Source: Berberis thunbergii
Taxonomy: Eukaryota; Streptophyta; Magnoliopsida; Ranunculales; Berberidaceae
Length of the DNA stretch: 64,000 nucleotides
Reading direction: 5' to 3'
NCBI GenBank assembly: GCA_003290165.1
Contig: QNQO01009192.1
Location: 85,658 to 149,657, forward strand
Below the pieces are notes generated by a model. That model made no database searches. It saw only the letters and a list, made by a program, of their open reading frames with translations, and was not told the origin of the DNA. The position numbers were made by a program, and so were the translations under genes. Of the stretch, positions 33,242-45,266 are shown one piece after another (the first letter of the stretch is position 1; each line of letters opens with the position of its first letter).

Positions 33242-33921
33242 TAATGATACATAAAATGGTCACACTCCTGAGCCGAACACGTGTCATGATGATCTCGAGG
33301 AACTACGGACTCAAGCATCAGCCCAACATAGATTCAACCCAAACAGATCTAAGCCCGCTCAACTTCAGTCCGACCAAGCTGACTCGGACTCTCACAGCAT
33401 GCTAGCCCCACACGTCTCATAGCCATCCTCAATACCCATAAGCCCTCTTCAGGCAAGTATCTCAAGGATCAGCTTCGGATGTGCAACTACAGCTGCTTTC
33501 TGCTTCCAACTAGGAAGCAAACACTAGAGTATCTTTTACAAAGGGAAACTCCCTTCTACGGATTGCTCTTGGATTGGGAACTATCTCCCGCGTATCTAGG
33601 AGTGCAGAGTTAACAGTTAACTTCCCTCATACAGCACGACTCTTAATCAGAGAGGGATCTCCACGAAGATTTCCTCCCTAAACTACGCCTACGATGGCCT
33701 GGTTGAACTAGGACTCTTTGCACTATAAATAAGACATGAGGTTGCTTAGCTAAGGTACACTACAAAATCCCTGTTACAGCATTACACCTTCCTCAGATCC
33801 TTATCTGACTTTAGCATCGGAGTGCCATCGGCCACCCCACGGTGGTATATGGCTCACGTGTGTTACTTGTGCAGGTAATCAGGAACAGGGTCAAAGCAGG
33901 GAGCAAAAATTGACTGCATCA
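33242..33921 (+). repeat. 3' LTR of Tat element B
   Basis: Begins TAATGATACATAAAA (the first TG mutated to TA) and ends ACTGCATCA. It is preceded by the purine-rich stretch ttgaagggaatag, the likely polypurine tract. 680 bp long, collinear with the 5' LTR. Confidence 0.88.
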
Positions 33922-33926
33922 ATGGG

Positions 33927-34438
33927 CTTAGTGTTGTCTGGCTTTGCCAAATTTGGTGGGCAAACAGGTCTGCTTTACTTTGCAGAAGAGATTTTTGTGA
34001 CATGCGTACAACGCGGATTAAAAGACGATTTTGTGTATCATCATATGTTCCCCCTGAGTTAGTGAGTCATCATGTCGGTCTACTAAATTACTTCAAAAAG
34101 AACTGTACAATTGTGAAGATTGAGCCCAAAACGTCGTCTCGAGCGGTGCACATCATTAAATGAGTATGTGACTGTTCGAAAAAGGGGTGTGAATCCCTGG
34201 CTTTATATAAGTTGTCGTTTCTACAGAGGAGAGTTTATTTAATTCTGTAATTTTCTGAAACTCCTTCTCGCTACTGGTTTCTCAAGTGCATTCAAAAGTA
34301 CACATTTTATTTCATGGCGAACAATGTCAAACTCACCCCTTGACAGGAGTTTGCCTTGACTTTTACCAGAATAAGAAGGTTGGCTAATCTTAACTCCGGG
34401 ATGAATATCGGATTCCCGAAGACTTCAAACTTAGCCCC
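33927..34438. other. Element D sequence after the B insertion, unassigned
   Basis: This is probably the rest of the D LTR plus untranslated sequence. It continues cttagtgttgtctggctttgcc directly from the left part (26993). No coding family was recognised; the LTR boundary could not be fixed. Confidence 0.35.
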
Positions 34439-35940
34439 TTGGGTGCTTACCATAGTTCGTTAACGCCTTCGCAAGGATCCATCGCCTTGCATAAAGGCAT
34501 GTTTCAATTCGGGCTTCCCTTTACAGTTTCGGAGGATATTTGGTGCTTACTGGCGTATATTCGCATTCCTCCCGCTCAAATGGTACCGAACGGATTCAAG
34601 ACTTTGATTGTTCTTCTTATCAGGGAGAAGGATGTTGGCCTTTGGTTAACTCCTCAAGTGATCCATCTGCTGACTTTCCCTCGGCTGAACTCTCATAAAG
34701 TTGTCAGTTGAGTATGTCAGATTGCTTGGGTTCACTGTTAGACGACTCAAGTTTTGGCAGAAGTATTATTTTATGACTTCTTCGAACTTTTGTACTTTAA
34801 GCTGGAATGGCGTTCGATTGTCAAATATTTCAAATTTGATCGCAATGAGCGTAATATCCCTCCTCCTCTTTCTTGTCTAATCTTTGCAAATATTGATGTG
34901 TCATTTTATTATTTTTTTGCAGAGAAATTTGTAACTCCAACTCTCACAGAAGAAGAGGAGTCGATGAAGAAGGCATTGAATAAGCTTTCTTTTATGACCA
35001 TCGAAGAGGTTATGGCTTCGAGTAACACCGTGCAAAGCGGGTTGTTTGAACACTTCCATGTAGCTCCTACGTTGTTTAGGTCATTGCCAAAAGAGGTTGG
35101 CAACAGTCGTTCAAACAAGAGAAAACTCATGATGCATATCCCTACAAGGCAGACTGAGTTGGAGGCGGCCTTGCCACCCATTGGTCAGCCCAATAGGAAG
35201 TGAGCTGATCACAAAATTGATTCCTTTTTTGGTCCGCTGGAGAAGGAAATGACCATCGCTGAGTCCGAACTTAACCAATCCGCCCGAGAGATAGTCTAGG
35301 AGAGTAGGGTGTTGTGTTTGAGCCTCATGCTTCCGTCATTGTCCTGTAGGATGATTGTTTAAAGGTGGCGGACCTCGGTGAGGTTGGGGCTTTGCATATT
35401 GTCGGGTCTTAGGATATGAATCTTGCCACCGAATCTATTGATGTTCCCTGTTCTACAGATGTTGTCGCCATTAGGAATGGATCTTTTCCCTCTCTCTTTA
35501 GACCCTAATGCTGAGCATCGGGTTGAGTCTCCATTTTAGAAGGCCTCGGCTCTGGAGTCGGTGTCTCTAAAGGGTCCCCTGGGGATAGTGTCGAGATCCA
35601 AGGGTGAGGCAGACGTGTTATTTGATCGGAGTGAGCTGCATCCCGACGCTCTACATGCTTTGAAAAGGATTTTACTAAACTGCGAAAGTCATATTGGGAC
35701 GCGCTCTATCGGATAGATTCCTTAAGCAAGCGGTTGGAGGAGTATGGTGTTGGGATGGACTTCGAATTGGTATGGGGGCGATTGGGTTGGTCTTGAGTCC
35801 AAGCTGGAGGCCTCAAGGGCTAAGCTGAATCTGACCAAGGCTAGCTTAGCGTCTGCTGAAACAAAGTTGGGGTGCACTCGGAAGGAATTGAAGCACGTGG
35901 AAGAGGTGGCGGGCAAGGCACAGTCTTATTTACAGGCCTA
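34439..35940 (+). pseudogene. Antisense additional ORF of Tat element D
   Basis: Opposite to the minus-strand pol of D, 34439-34711 encodes LHKGMFQFGLPFTVSEDIW, IPPAQMVPNGFKTLIVLLIR and VGLWLTPQVIHLL. 34754-35203 continues with SIVKYFKFDRNERNIPPPL, and 35744-35941 with a coiled-coil-like tail (SKLEASRAKLNLTKASLASA). The first block is about half identical to the equivalent frame in element B. Stops separate the blocks. Its conserved placement in two diverged elements indicates a lineage-specific gene and not chance; what it does is not known. Confidence 0.6.
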
Positions 35941-36205
35941 AACCATTGAACAAGAACAAGGAGCACTAACTGGACTCCCACTTTCTAACCTATTTCCATC
36001 CACGTTCAACGGACAAGGAGTTAGAGCGGACCAAATCATCATCAGCCAAAACTAAGCATAGGTCGGGTTCGACAATCACTGTCTGCGGAAGGACATTGAT
36101 CCTGGCAAGCCATCATCATCAGGCTCAAGAAGCACCGACTAGACTCCCACATTCTAACCCATTTTCATCTGCGCTAAACGGACTAGGAGTTTGAGCGGAC
36201 CAAAA
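35941..36205. repeat. Tandem-repeat tail of element D, left of CACTA-2
   Basis: Units share actcccac(t/a)ttctaacc, catc(c/t)gcg(t/c)t(c/a)(a/g)(a/g)cgga, gcggacca and ggcaagccatcatcatcagg. Cores at 35974 and 36143 are 169 bp apart. The array continues after CACTA-2 at 45482-45720. Confidence 0.7.
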
Positions 36206-36617
36206 CACTACACCAAAAACCCCCATTAGCAACGCTTCTATACCGTGGGCGTAAGCCATTGCCACGGCTAAGAGCCGTGGACTACAGGGGCGTCACGAAA
36301 TCCTTTGTAACGGCTATAAACCGTTGCTAAAATTATAGCAACGGTTTTATGCTTGAACGGGGGGCGTGATTTTCAGCAATTAGCAACGGTTATAAATCGT
36401 TGCAATAATAATAGCAACGGTTTTTAGCCGTGGCAACAATAGCAACGGTTTTAAGCCGTGACAAGGTGTAGATATTAGCAACGGTTATAAACCGTGTCTA
36501 ATTAAATAGCAACGGTTTTAAGCCGTGGCTAACCCTAGCCACGGTTATAAGCCGTGGCAAGGTAGCCACGGTTTTAGCCGTTGCAATAGTTAGCCACGGT
36601 TTAAAACCGTGGCAATT
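36206..36617. repeat. Left terminal repeat and subterminal palindrome array of CACTA-2
   Basis: About eleven or twelve copies of the gc(a/c)acggtt...accgt(g/t)gc motif are in the same order and spacing as at 9654-10035, with one extra copy (gcaacggttataaatcgttg near 36383). The array ends in a (ttta)n run at about 36620-36642. Confidence 0.85.
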
Positions 36618-36649
36618 TTTTATTTATTTATTTATTTATTTTGCTATCA

Positions 36650-37251
36650 AATGATTTTGAATCATTGAGTCAAAATCTATCAAATAATGGAGGCAAAATC
36701 TATCAAATGACTTGGTTGCGTGGCTTCTATTAGTGTAGTTATCAAATTTCTATACTTAGACCTCCTCCCTCCCACAAACGCCCAAACTAAATTGGGCAGA
36801 TCCCATTGATGTGTATTGAAGTGCACTCAGAATTGTTAGAAGTAACAAAAAGAAAATATCATTTTAAAGTGACCAACTACTTATTTGGTTCTAATTCTAA
36901 TCACCATAAATAAACACCACCAGACACAAAAATAGTCTTCAAGAAACCTACCAGAGAAAATATGCGCTTACCATAAGCACTCTTGCGGAACAATTCATCA
37001 GAAAAAAATATTAAAATTCTGCTACTGCAAAGTGAATACACTCTGATAACTAAAAGATACTATATTGGGAAGGATTAATTAAAGAAAATTTTGTACACAA
37101 TTGTTCACAGCTAATTATGATTGGAAATGAGATTCATCCAATAAACAGAAAAGAATTAATCAGTGAATGATGATCTTAATTGACTATGAAAAACATGAAG
37201 GGTATTTCACTTGTTCTCTGACTACCCACACATAACTCATGTTCCTAGCGA
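36650..37251. other. CACTA-2 left interior, nothing recognised
   Basis: AT-rich sequence without a recognisable exon. The first bases (ttgctatcaaatgattttga) still match CACTA-1 after 10064, so the shared end extends slightly past the palindromes. Confidence 0.4.
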
Positions 37252-37763
<512 letters not shown>

Positions 37764-38370
37764 CTGTTAAAACACAGAAAATTGACTTTCAGATGCAGAA
37801 GGTGAATTACTTTTACATAGAGTTCATGAAACTTAATGAGGTGCATCATAGAAAACTTAAATATTTCATATCCAATGGCAGAAAGCATTATATATCAGCT
37901 ATAGGGTTTCCTAACTTCAAACTGATTGGTCAAGCGAAATGGTCTCCCTCTGGACTTAATAAGGTTTGTTCCATCCTCATGCAGGCATTTCACCTGTCAA
38001 GGAACAAGGACTACCTATTATTCTCGGTGAGTCTAATCTCAGTTAAGCTGGTTTCTTGGTAGGCCATCTCGGATCAGTCTATCATATATTATAGTCTACC
38101 ACGTATACAAATAGATGTCGTAGCCAAGAGCAAATAAAATCAATGGATAATTCATTTACAATTTGTTAAATTAACTGAGCCCAACAATTATAACATATAT
38201 AGTGTTTTACACTAGGCGAAGTAAAATAAAGACGAATGAATGAAAGAAAAAGAAAATGAATACATTTTAAGTGAAACAACAAGTAAGGTCAATCTAGTGC
38301 TGCTTAGCCTGGTAACAACACTTTAATTTAACCTTGGATGAGTCACACGACTGATTCAATTAAATAATCG

Positions 38371-38572
38371 TCCATTAAAGGTCAGTCAGAACACGTGATA
38401 TGTGAAAATGATGGACTGAATAACAATAAAAGGCTGAAATAAAACCAAAATATTTCAGGAAACTTGTAATAAATTGTCCATTAAAGGTCAGGCAGAACAC
38501 ATGATATGCTAAAATGAAGGACTAAATAAAAATAAAAGGCTGAAATAAAACTCAAATATTTCAGGAAACCTC
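38371..38572. repeat. 106-bp tandem duplication inside CACTA-2
   Basis: Copies at 38371-38476 and 38477-38572 share tccattaaaggtcag(t/g)cag, aacac(g/a)tgatatg and aaaaggctgaaataaaac, ending in atatttcaggaaac. About one base in ten differs. Confidence 0.8.
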
Positions 38573-38650
38573 TAAAAAAATACTTCTCAGGCTCACATAT
38601 GATGAACTTTTTGCATAATCATATGTGCAAGAAAGAAAAGAGCAGAGTAC

Positions 38651-38808
38651 CATAATGTTCACCCTTCACAGCAGCATGAAGAATGGTAGACAAGTCATTT
38701 CTTCGATGTAGATTCTCATTTCTATTACTCTCTAAAAGAAAGTGGAGTATTTCCCTCCTCCCATATGCTGCAGCCCAAAACAAAGGTGTCTCTCCAAGCA
38801 TATGTTCA
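38651..38808 (-). pseudogene. Ankyrin-repeat protein exon captured in CACTA-2
   Basis: One minus-strand exon encodes LGETPLFWAAAYGRREILHF, then RRNDLSTILHAAVKGEHYG. That is one complete ankyrin repeat (GETPLxxAAxxGxxxxxxxLL) and the start of the next (TILHxAVxGEHY), as in plant ACD6/ITN1-like ankyrin membrane proteins. Both splice sites (gaacat|gtttcag acceptor side, atg|gtactc donor side) look usable. No membrane domain is present. Confidence 0.75.
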
Positions 38809-38909
38809 CTGAAACATTTAGATTTTGTTAAAAGGATCATACTTTAGCAAACATGGGATACAAGTAGAAGTTAAAATTATAATAAAATTGAAGTAAAACA
38901 AAAGATTAC

Positions 38910-38986
38910 CGATCCAGATCGACATAAGTAAACATTATCAGTCAGCTGAGTGATCTTATCTGAAGCGCGATTAGCTATGTACATCC
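38910..38986 (-). pseudogene. 20S proteasome beta-type subunit exon captured in CACTA-2
   Basis: A 77-bp minus-strand exon with intact acceptor (tgtcag) and donor (gtaatc) encodes [20 protein letters not shown] followed by LCRSGS. This is nearly identical to proteasome beta-6 (PBA1-type) subunits just after the catalytic threonine region (S.[30 protein letters not shown]). The catalytic Thr itself lies in a preceding exon that is absent. With only 25 residues it can only be a captured exon. Confidence 0.8.
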
Positions 38987-39692
38987 CTGACAATGTGAAC
39001 AAAATAAAAATCAAATCTTGCGACAAATTGGTAAAAAAATAGGCATGTTAGAATCAGAACATCTGAAACTGTATAAATCTGATGGCAGAGAATCAGAATA
39101 GGGTGTAATCAAAGTGAGTACCTGTGCAATAGTTCTTATTCTTTTTCACTACTGCAGTACTTAAAAGACTCAGTATTATCTTGAGTTTTATTACTAATAT
39201 AATTTATATATTGTTGTATATCCTCTTTGTCCCTTTCCTAGTATATTGACATTGTGTGTTAAATCACTTCATAGTCAGATAGATTATCAGTCTATTTGGT
39301 GAGAACTGAAACTCGTTGCAGACGCTGAATCTGTCTGAAAATCTCTTTGTTCCTAAACACAACTGAATAAAGAAACATCTACCACCAAGAACTGGTCTAC
39401 AGCAGAGTTTAATGTGTAAATCAGCTCATAAATCAATTATGTTTTAGTGCGTCGAGTTGTTTGCAACACACATAATCAATGGTTCAACAATCAACATACA
39501 TAATCCGGAAGCCTGAGAACAACGTCAAATTTAGGTACAGTTTCATATGCATCAAATTTCATTTTCTCATTAAATTAAAAAACATCAGAAAATTTCAGCA
39601 AAGCCTCCCTATAACACCAAGATTGGGTGTATATCTCAAACATAAGCATAGAAATTACAGGAGACTGTGAAATTGCCCAGTAGATCTCTCCT

Positions 39693-40290
39693 TTACCAGC
39701 AGGAGAACTTCTTTTTCTGCAACATAAAAAGCCCATCAGATTTTGTAGTTATAATGACCTTTAATTAGAATGTGAACGAATTCTGACTAATACAAGTTAA
39801 AATGTTGGTTCAACTTACCCGTCGAAACTTAGCTTCTTCTTGGCTGTCTATATAAGCGAGCAGATCCTCTTGCCTCATCAATGCTTCATGCAAATCCTGC
39901 AAAGAAGTAACACACATGTTACATGTGCTCAGTAATATATATAAAATGAACAGGAAGGTGACACGTAATGCATAGATGCGCAAGGCACTGCAAGCATATG
40001 TCAAGAACTTCAAAACCCAACATCCTTGATTTTAGAGACATGCAGAATTACAGATACCTATAGAAAGATGAGCATTCTTGAGTGAAAGCAACCAAGTTTT
40101 AAAATGCATGATTTCAAGAGCATGCACAAACCATACCTTTTTAGTTGCAATCAGTTCAGCTTCTAATGCATCCACACGGCAGACAGCAGCATTCAGCAAC
40201 TCCTCTTTCTCATATGGCATCTCTGATGGCTTGGCTTGAAGTGTCTCAACCTTCTCCTCGAGCTCACCTAACGGCCTTACCACCAGTATA
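39693..40290 (-). pseudogene. Sec14-nodulin (SFH) phosphatidylinositol-transfer protein C-terminus captured in CACTA-2
   Basis: Minus-strand exons encode the extreme C-terminus of plant SFH proteins, which carry a lipid-transfer Sec14 domain and a nodulin-like tail targeting membranes. 40137 to about 40290 gives [20 protein letters not shown], then [20 protein letters not shown]. Exon 39829-39896 gives LHEALMRQEDLLAYIDSQEE. Exon 39693-39716 gives KKKFSCW and the natural stop TAA. Splice signals are intact. Only the coiled-coil and lysine-rich tail is represented; the Sec14 domain is absent. The residues before LGELEE (FILVVRP) do not match the family and may be intron-derived. Confidence 0.85.
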
Positions 40291-40527
40291 AATCTTGCAG
40301 CACAGTCCGCAGCATAATTCAATTAGAACAAAAAGAACTGAAATAACCCATTTCATATAAAGTTCATACCTTTCAAGCCCTTGCCTCACTCCATATGCTG
40401 TAACATGTTTATAGAATGCATCCCATATGCACTACCCAAACCAGTTCAACAAGTCTTGAATCCTAACCATTCAAAAAAGAAAACTAAGCAAATTTATTGA
40501 GCAATCAATACCAACAATGAAGCTCAC

Positions 40528-41628
40528 CTGGATAGAAGAGTTATCAAAAACATATTTTCTATTTCATTTGCTACCTCTTTTGGATCAGCAAGCATGTTGA
40601 CAATGGTTGTGTCAATAGCATCTTGGTTCTCAAGTCTTGAGGCTCTAGCTGCATGCAAGACAATAGTATCTTTGTCCATGTCTCTGTTGAAAACCTACAG
40701 TGGATATCATTTCAATTTTAAGAGGTGCGAACCGAGTTATGAAAGAATGTAGTGCATTACCAGTCTAGAGCTCAACATTGTCAACACGCTATAAAAATTG
40801 TAAATATATATTTATATATACAGGCAGCTCCCTAGATAACATAAACCAAGTAACCAATTAACAGAAGTGGGGTGTATATCACAACCAAATTATCATGGTC
40901 CTAAACTTTTAAAATGATTTTCCTAGAAATAGCAACTGCACAGCAGTGTACAAGAGGTTCTATGAGTGTGGCCAAAGCATCCCTTATATCAAGCTCAACT
41001 ATTAATGGATTATTCATGCTCATCAAGAAGATATGGAGTTGAGGGCACTTGAGGAAGGTCCATAAAGGATATTCATTTCAACTACCTTCATGTTTCATTG
41101 GGATTCAAACTTGATTTTGTAGTTTGTCTTCTTTCATGTATTCATATTTCTAGGTGCCTTTGTGATCTCTCACTCAATTTATACTCTGATTTCTAATGAA
41201 TATATTGGTATGCTTGATCTTCAAAAGAAAAACATAGCAAACCCATTGGGATTCATAGAACACAACTTGATGCGCACAATATGGCATACACAACCCTATT
41301 ACAGCTTTGCACACACATACCCATGAGAGAATTGCTGTAGAGATATGAATCCAAGTCCTTCCCTTTGATGCCATGTGAAATAAACAATTGCAATAAGAGC
41401 TCGAGTCGTTAGCAAAATGGTGAATTTTAAACTATGTGGTACATGCATGCCCAACACAATGTAATAATCATTCACATTAACTAGGCAAACAATAAATAAG
41501 TCGTGTACCTCTATCAGGTTTCGGTCAACAATGAGGCGATTTAGAGTAAGGGTTCTGGTTTTGTCACCGCAGAGAACATCCATTCCTGCCATTTCTTCAA
41601 TTGCAGTCATCCGTTTTGTGATTTCACC
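40528..41628 (-). pseudogene. Plasma-membrane H+-ATPase (P3A) fragment captured in CACTA-2
   Basis: Two minus-strand exons derive from a proton-pumping P-type ATPase. Exon 41509-41628 gives [20 protein letters not shown], then [20 protein letters not shown], the phosphorylation site. The invariant DKTGT motif has become DKTRT, which would abolish phosphorylation. Exon 40528-40694 gives [20 protein letters not shown] and [13 protein letters not shown], the stretch that follows in the catalytic domain. In the family this is VLLLAARASRxENQDAIDxxxVxMLADPKEAR. The 880 bp between them are intronic or unrecognised. Membrane helices and the rest of the ~950-residue pump are absent. Confidence 0.87.
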
Positions 41629-42028
41629 CTTTTAAGAAAATACAGACACAAATTTCAGATTAAAAGAAACCATTACGAAAACAAAGATATGCATTTCTTA
41701 TGAAAATCACCCTTTAAGAAAATACAGATATAAATTTCCAAGTTCGCTTCGTCAAAAGACACAAATCTCCTTCATTTTAGTCCGCAAGTTTTCCAAGTTC
41801 GCTTCGTCAAAGCTGCATCAAATAAAACAACTCAAAATTAGTCAAATGCAGAAAACCCTATTTTTTGTTTTGTTTCAAGTAGAAAGGTTATAATGGATGG
41901 CAGAACTATATAGACAGATCCACAAGTAGCCCTGCTGAGCACACCAGTGGAAAAACCTACATTCCCAAAACACTCTCCATATACTGTTACAATCATCATG
42001 TGAAAAAGAAAATGGAGGATTTACATAC

Positions 42029-43393
42029 ATTCCTTTGAAGAACAAGTAGGGTCTATACAGTTCACCCAATCGCATGACCACGCTTAACTTCCGATTGAGA
42101 TCACTCCATTTACCGTGAAAAGAATTGCAAAGTGCGGCATTCACCAGTTGTAATCCCTAAACAGGAAAAATTCCAAGCTAATTAACAACATGCACATAAT
42201 TCTCTGGATGATTCATTTTAGATATTTTTTGTTGGAATGCAAATAGCTGACCTTCAATGGGAGCTTGTAGGTCAAGAGCGTGTGCCTGCGAAAGTTGTCC
42301 ATTGTATCGAATAGGACAGCCTTGTGAACTTTGACAGGTTTTCCATTTTTATCAATCCAAGGGTGCTTAGAGAAGTATTGGTAACTAAAATCTCTGAACA
42401 TGGGTGAGTTCATTGGATTCGATAATGATGAACTTGCATGGTAAATGAATACCGCGTCTTGATTTGCATGAGCTACCATGGCTGCAGTCATCGTGTTCAC
42501 CACCATGTCTCCTGGAATCTGTTAAATATTTCAACATTATCCTATAAGAAATCTAAAAATAAAAACTAAAACATTTGAATAAGAAATGAATTGAAAGCCA
42601 TTTAAATCCCAGGAAATAAAAGAGAAGGGAAAAGTGTACCAGATCAAGAATTGAATTGACACCACCCAAGATGCTTGTTAGTTTTCCCTTGCCGTAAGCA
42701 ACCCCAAAGCTATCAATTGTCCTGTAATATTAGCATATCAAAGCATATATGAGACAATAAATAAATAAATAAATATGAAAGACCTAATTAAATTATACAT
42801 AGATTAATTTTCCAAATTACCTTACACCTTCAACCCAACCAGGAAATGGTTCTTTGTAAGTGCTGGTGATTGATCGTAGGACGTATGATTACAATGGGAA
42901 GTTTTTCTTTCAAGTTTCCAATTATCATTTCTCCCATTGATTTCGTGAACACATAAGTGTTTGGCCATCCATAGTATCTTGCTCTATTCAAAGAAATTAA
43001 AAAAAAAAAAAAAAAACCTTCATTCATTTTTTTTCTAAGGGTTTATTTAAAATGTTAGCAGTATAACTAGAAAGACGTTTCCACACGTGAGTTGCTATCG
43101 TCTCACCTTAGAATAAACAATGGGAATTTTTTTCTTTATCATAATTAAAACTAAAGGGATATCAGGGGTTCATGTTTAGGTTAAAAAAAAAATCTCAAAC
43201 CTTGATAGACCCAATTATTTCATGGCCGATGTTTCTTCTTCCTTTGTAGCATTTTGAGATTTAAGTTGTTCAAGTGTTTCTTCCACCAGATTCCTCTCTT
43301 GTTCAATGTTTAAACCAGGGGTTCCATTAAGTGTTTCACCCATTTGGAATCCCTTCTCCAATAAAAGCCCTGATTGCTCTCCACATACATACG
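42029..43393 (-). pseudogene. Fatty acyl-CoA reductase (FAR) fragment captured in CACTA-2
   Basis: Minus-strand exons match plant alcohol-forming FARs (wax, suberin and sporopollenin synthesis). Exon 43201-43393 gives AYVCGEQSGLLLEKGFQMGE, then an in-frame stop after ETSAMK. Exon 42821-42983 gives YYGWPNTYVFTKSMGEMIIG, with the active-site YxxxK as YVFTK. Exon 42640-42721 gives SFGVAYGKGKLTSILGGVNS. Exon 42252-42518 gives GDMVVNTMTAAMVAHANQ, then YHASSS and FRDFSYQYFSKHPWIDKNGK. Exon 42029-42156 gives GLQLVNAALC, then VVMRLGELYRPYLFFKG. Beyond the stop, one extra base near 42870 shifts frame (RPTI-TSTYKEP). The NADPH-binding first exon and the C-terminus are missing. Confidence 0.9.
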
Positions 43394-44363
43394 CTGGAAA
43401 AAAAACATGTTAAATTATTGATAATTAATTTTCACATACTAAAAAAAAAAACTACTATCAACAAATGTACAACAATTACCCCATTACCACTTGACACCAC
43501 CATCAATGCAAATTTTAGTCTCAGATCTCAACAACATAGAATTGTTAGTGGACCCAACATTAGGCTAAGTGTAGGTTCTCTAGCTACCTTTGCATAATCC
43601 TCCAAAGATAAACTGACTACATTAATCAACCTTAAGCGCTACAATTCATGATTATGATCCAACACTCACCTAAAACCCCAATCTTTACAATTCTTAAAAG
43701 TTGCAAGTGAAATTGCAAAAAATTCTTAATAAAATTATTGAAGTTTGAGTGTGATTGCCAGGATCAATAAACACAATGATTCAACTTTATACCCACCCTT
43801 GCACTTTTCCTGATTGGGGTAAAACATTGTATTACTTTAATTGTTAAACCAATGGAAATACCAATCTCGAAACAGAATCATGGCAATCCTCTCAACTCTG
43901 GTTCTCTATAATGTTTTAATCTGAATTTCCATGGTTCTGTTTCTATAAAACTCTCGACACTCAAATTTCTTGCTTGGTGAAGCTAAACCCATGCATTCCT
44001 GGGGGTCCTAATTATTTTCTTCAGTCAGGTGTTCATTTTTCTTCTATCTAACACAAAATCTTTATATGAAAACACCTCGACCATGTTTAGTTTCTCTTGA
44101 GAAATTGAATTAAAAAAAATACAGTTGGTTTAACAACAATTCTGAACCGCCACATCATTCGAAAAGTTCAGGCTATTACTGAAAAACAAGAGTATGCATT
44201 GCCTATGTGTGTTACTCAATTACCTTGTATTTGACAGTGGCAGAGAAGGTACCAAGAGCACGATTGCTTTTTGAAGCTCTAGAATGTCTCTGGCATTCAA
44301 GCATTCAAAGGCCTTGGTTACATAAATTTCAAGCATTCAAAGAATAGAAAGGAAGGTGCAAAC
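43394..44363. other. CACTA-2 stretch between FAR and NDUFS1 exons
   Basis: AT-rich, intron-like on the minus strand, with poly-A runs at 43440 and short frames on both strands. No family was recognised. It may contain the junction where two captured gene segments were joined. Confidence 0.4.
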
Positions 44364-45057
44364 CTTGTGCACTGGATACAACGAGTCGTCACTGTCTTCA
44401 CCAACGGCCCCAAATTCTTATCAACAACAGATCTCTTAACATCAATGAACCGCCCATGATCAGATCCAAATGCCATAGACGGATCCTGCAAATCACATTC
44501 TCCACCCTGATCACAAATGGGGCAATCCAACAGGTGATTCATCAGCAAAAACTCCATAACCCCTTCACGAGCCTTCTTCACAATAGGAGTATCCGTCTTA
44601 ATTTTCATACCTGACATGAAGAAGAATAAAAAAAACAACCCAAACAAGTTAGACCAACAAAAAAAAAAAAAAAGATTGTGATCAACGTTGATGAAATCTG
44701 ACCTGGGAGAGCGGGCATGGCGCAGGAAGCGATCGGCTTGGGCGATTTCTCAACCTCTACCAAACACATCCTGCAATTCCCAGCAATGGAGAGGCGACTA
44801 TGGTAGCAGAGCCGAGGAATGTCGAGCCCGACGACTTCACAAGTCTGGAGGACAGTGAATCCCTTAAGAATTTTGACTGGGTACCCATCGACGAAAACGA
44901 TTGCTTCATCGGGGTTGGGGAGATGAACCCTAGCTCCAGCTACAGGGATTCGTGGAGGGTGAATTTCAGGGGCTGGCTCCGCTGCGGCTGCTTCAGGGTT
45001 GTAAAGCTCTGGGGTGGAGACGATTCCTCTGAAATTGGATGAGGATGCGAGAACCCT
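44364..45057 (-). pseudogene. NDUFS1 (complex I 75-kDa subunit) N-terminal fragment captured in CACTA-2
   Basis: Two minus-strand exons encode the start of the mitochondrial complex I iron-sulfur subunit. Exon 44703-45057 gives [20 protein letters not shown] and [20 protein letters not shown], then [20 protein letters not shown] with the ligands of the 2Fe-2S cluster, and [12 protein letters not shown]. Exon 44364-44610 gives [20 protein letters not shown] and [20 protein letters not shown] (4Fe-4S ligands), then TTRCIQCTR. Splice sites are intact and no stop was seen. The start codon and targeting peptide are not evident; upstream is a CT-rich leader-like tract (45060-45150). This is the cargo closest to the right terminus. 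Confidence 0.92.
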
Positions 45058-45266
45058 AGAGGAGAACCGATTGAAGGTTGCTCTCCTTCTCCCTCTCTCT
45101 TTCCTTCTCCTTCTCCTTCTCCTTCATTCTTTCCCTCTCCTTGAAATTTTAGGTTTGAAGCAAAGGGTTGAAAAGGGGGAGATGGAGCGGGAACGCGGGA
45201 AGCATTGTTTTTTTCGCAAAATTTCGCCCGCGAGTATTTCTCCACACGTCCACGTGCAACACACGT

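Larger units (their letters stand above)
26994..33921 (+). mobile_element. Tat-like Ty3/Gypsy LTR retrotransposon B, with both LTRs and target duplication
   Basis: This 6.9-kb element has LTRs 26994-27662 and 33242-33921 and a perfect 5-bp duplication ATGGG (26989-26993 and 33922-33926). Order inside: primer-binding region, partial gag-protease (27911-28822), reverse transcriptase (about 29040-29930), RNase H and a second RNase H-like domain (30100-31012), then a frame on the opposite strand (32801-31464). Integrase is missing. Stops and frameshifts in the polymerase make it inactive. The second RNase H-like domain and the additional frame before the 3' LTR fit the Tat lineage. Confidence 0.9.

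Noticed and set aside
44800..45042. 80-residue plus-strand frame starting [13 protein letters not shown]
   Set aside because: It is the antisense shadow of the NDUFS1 first coding exon.
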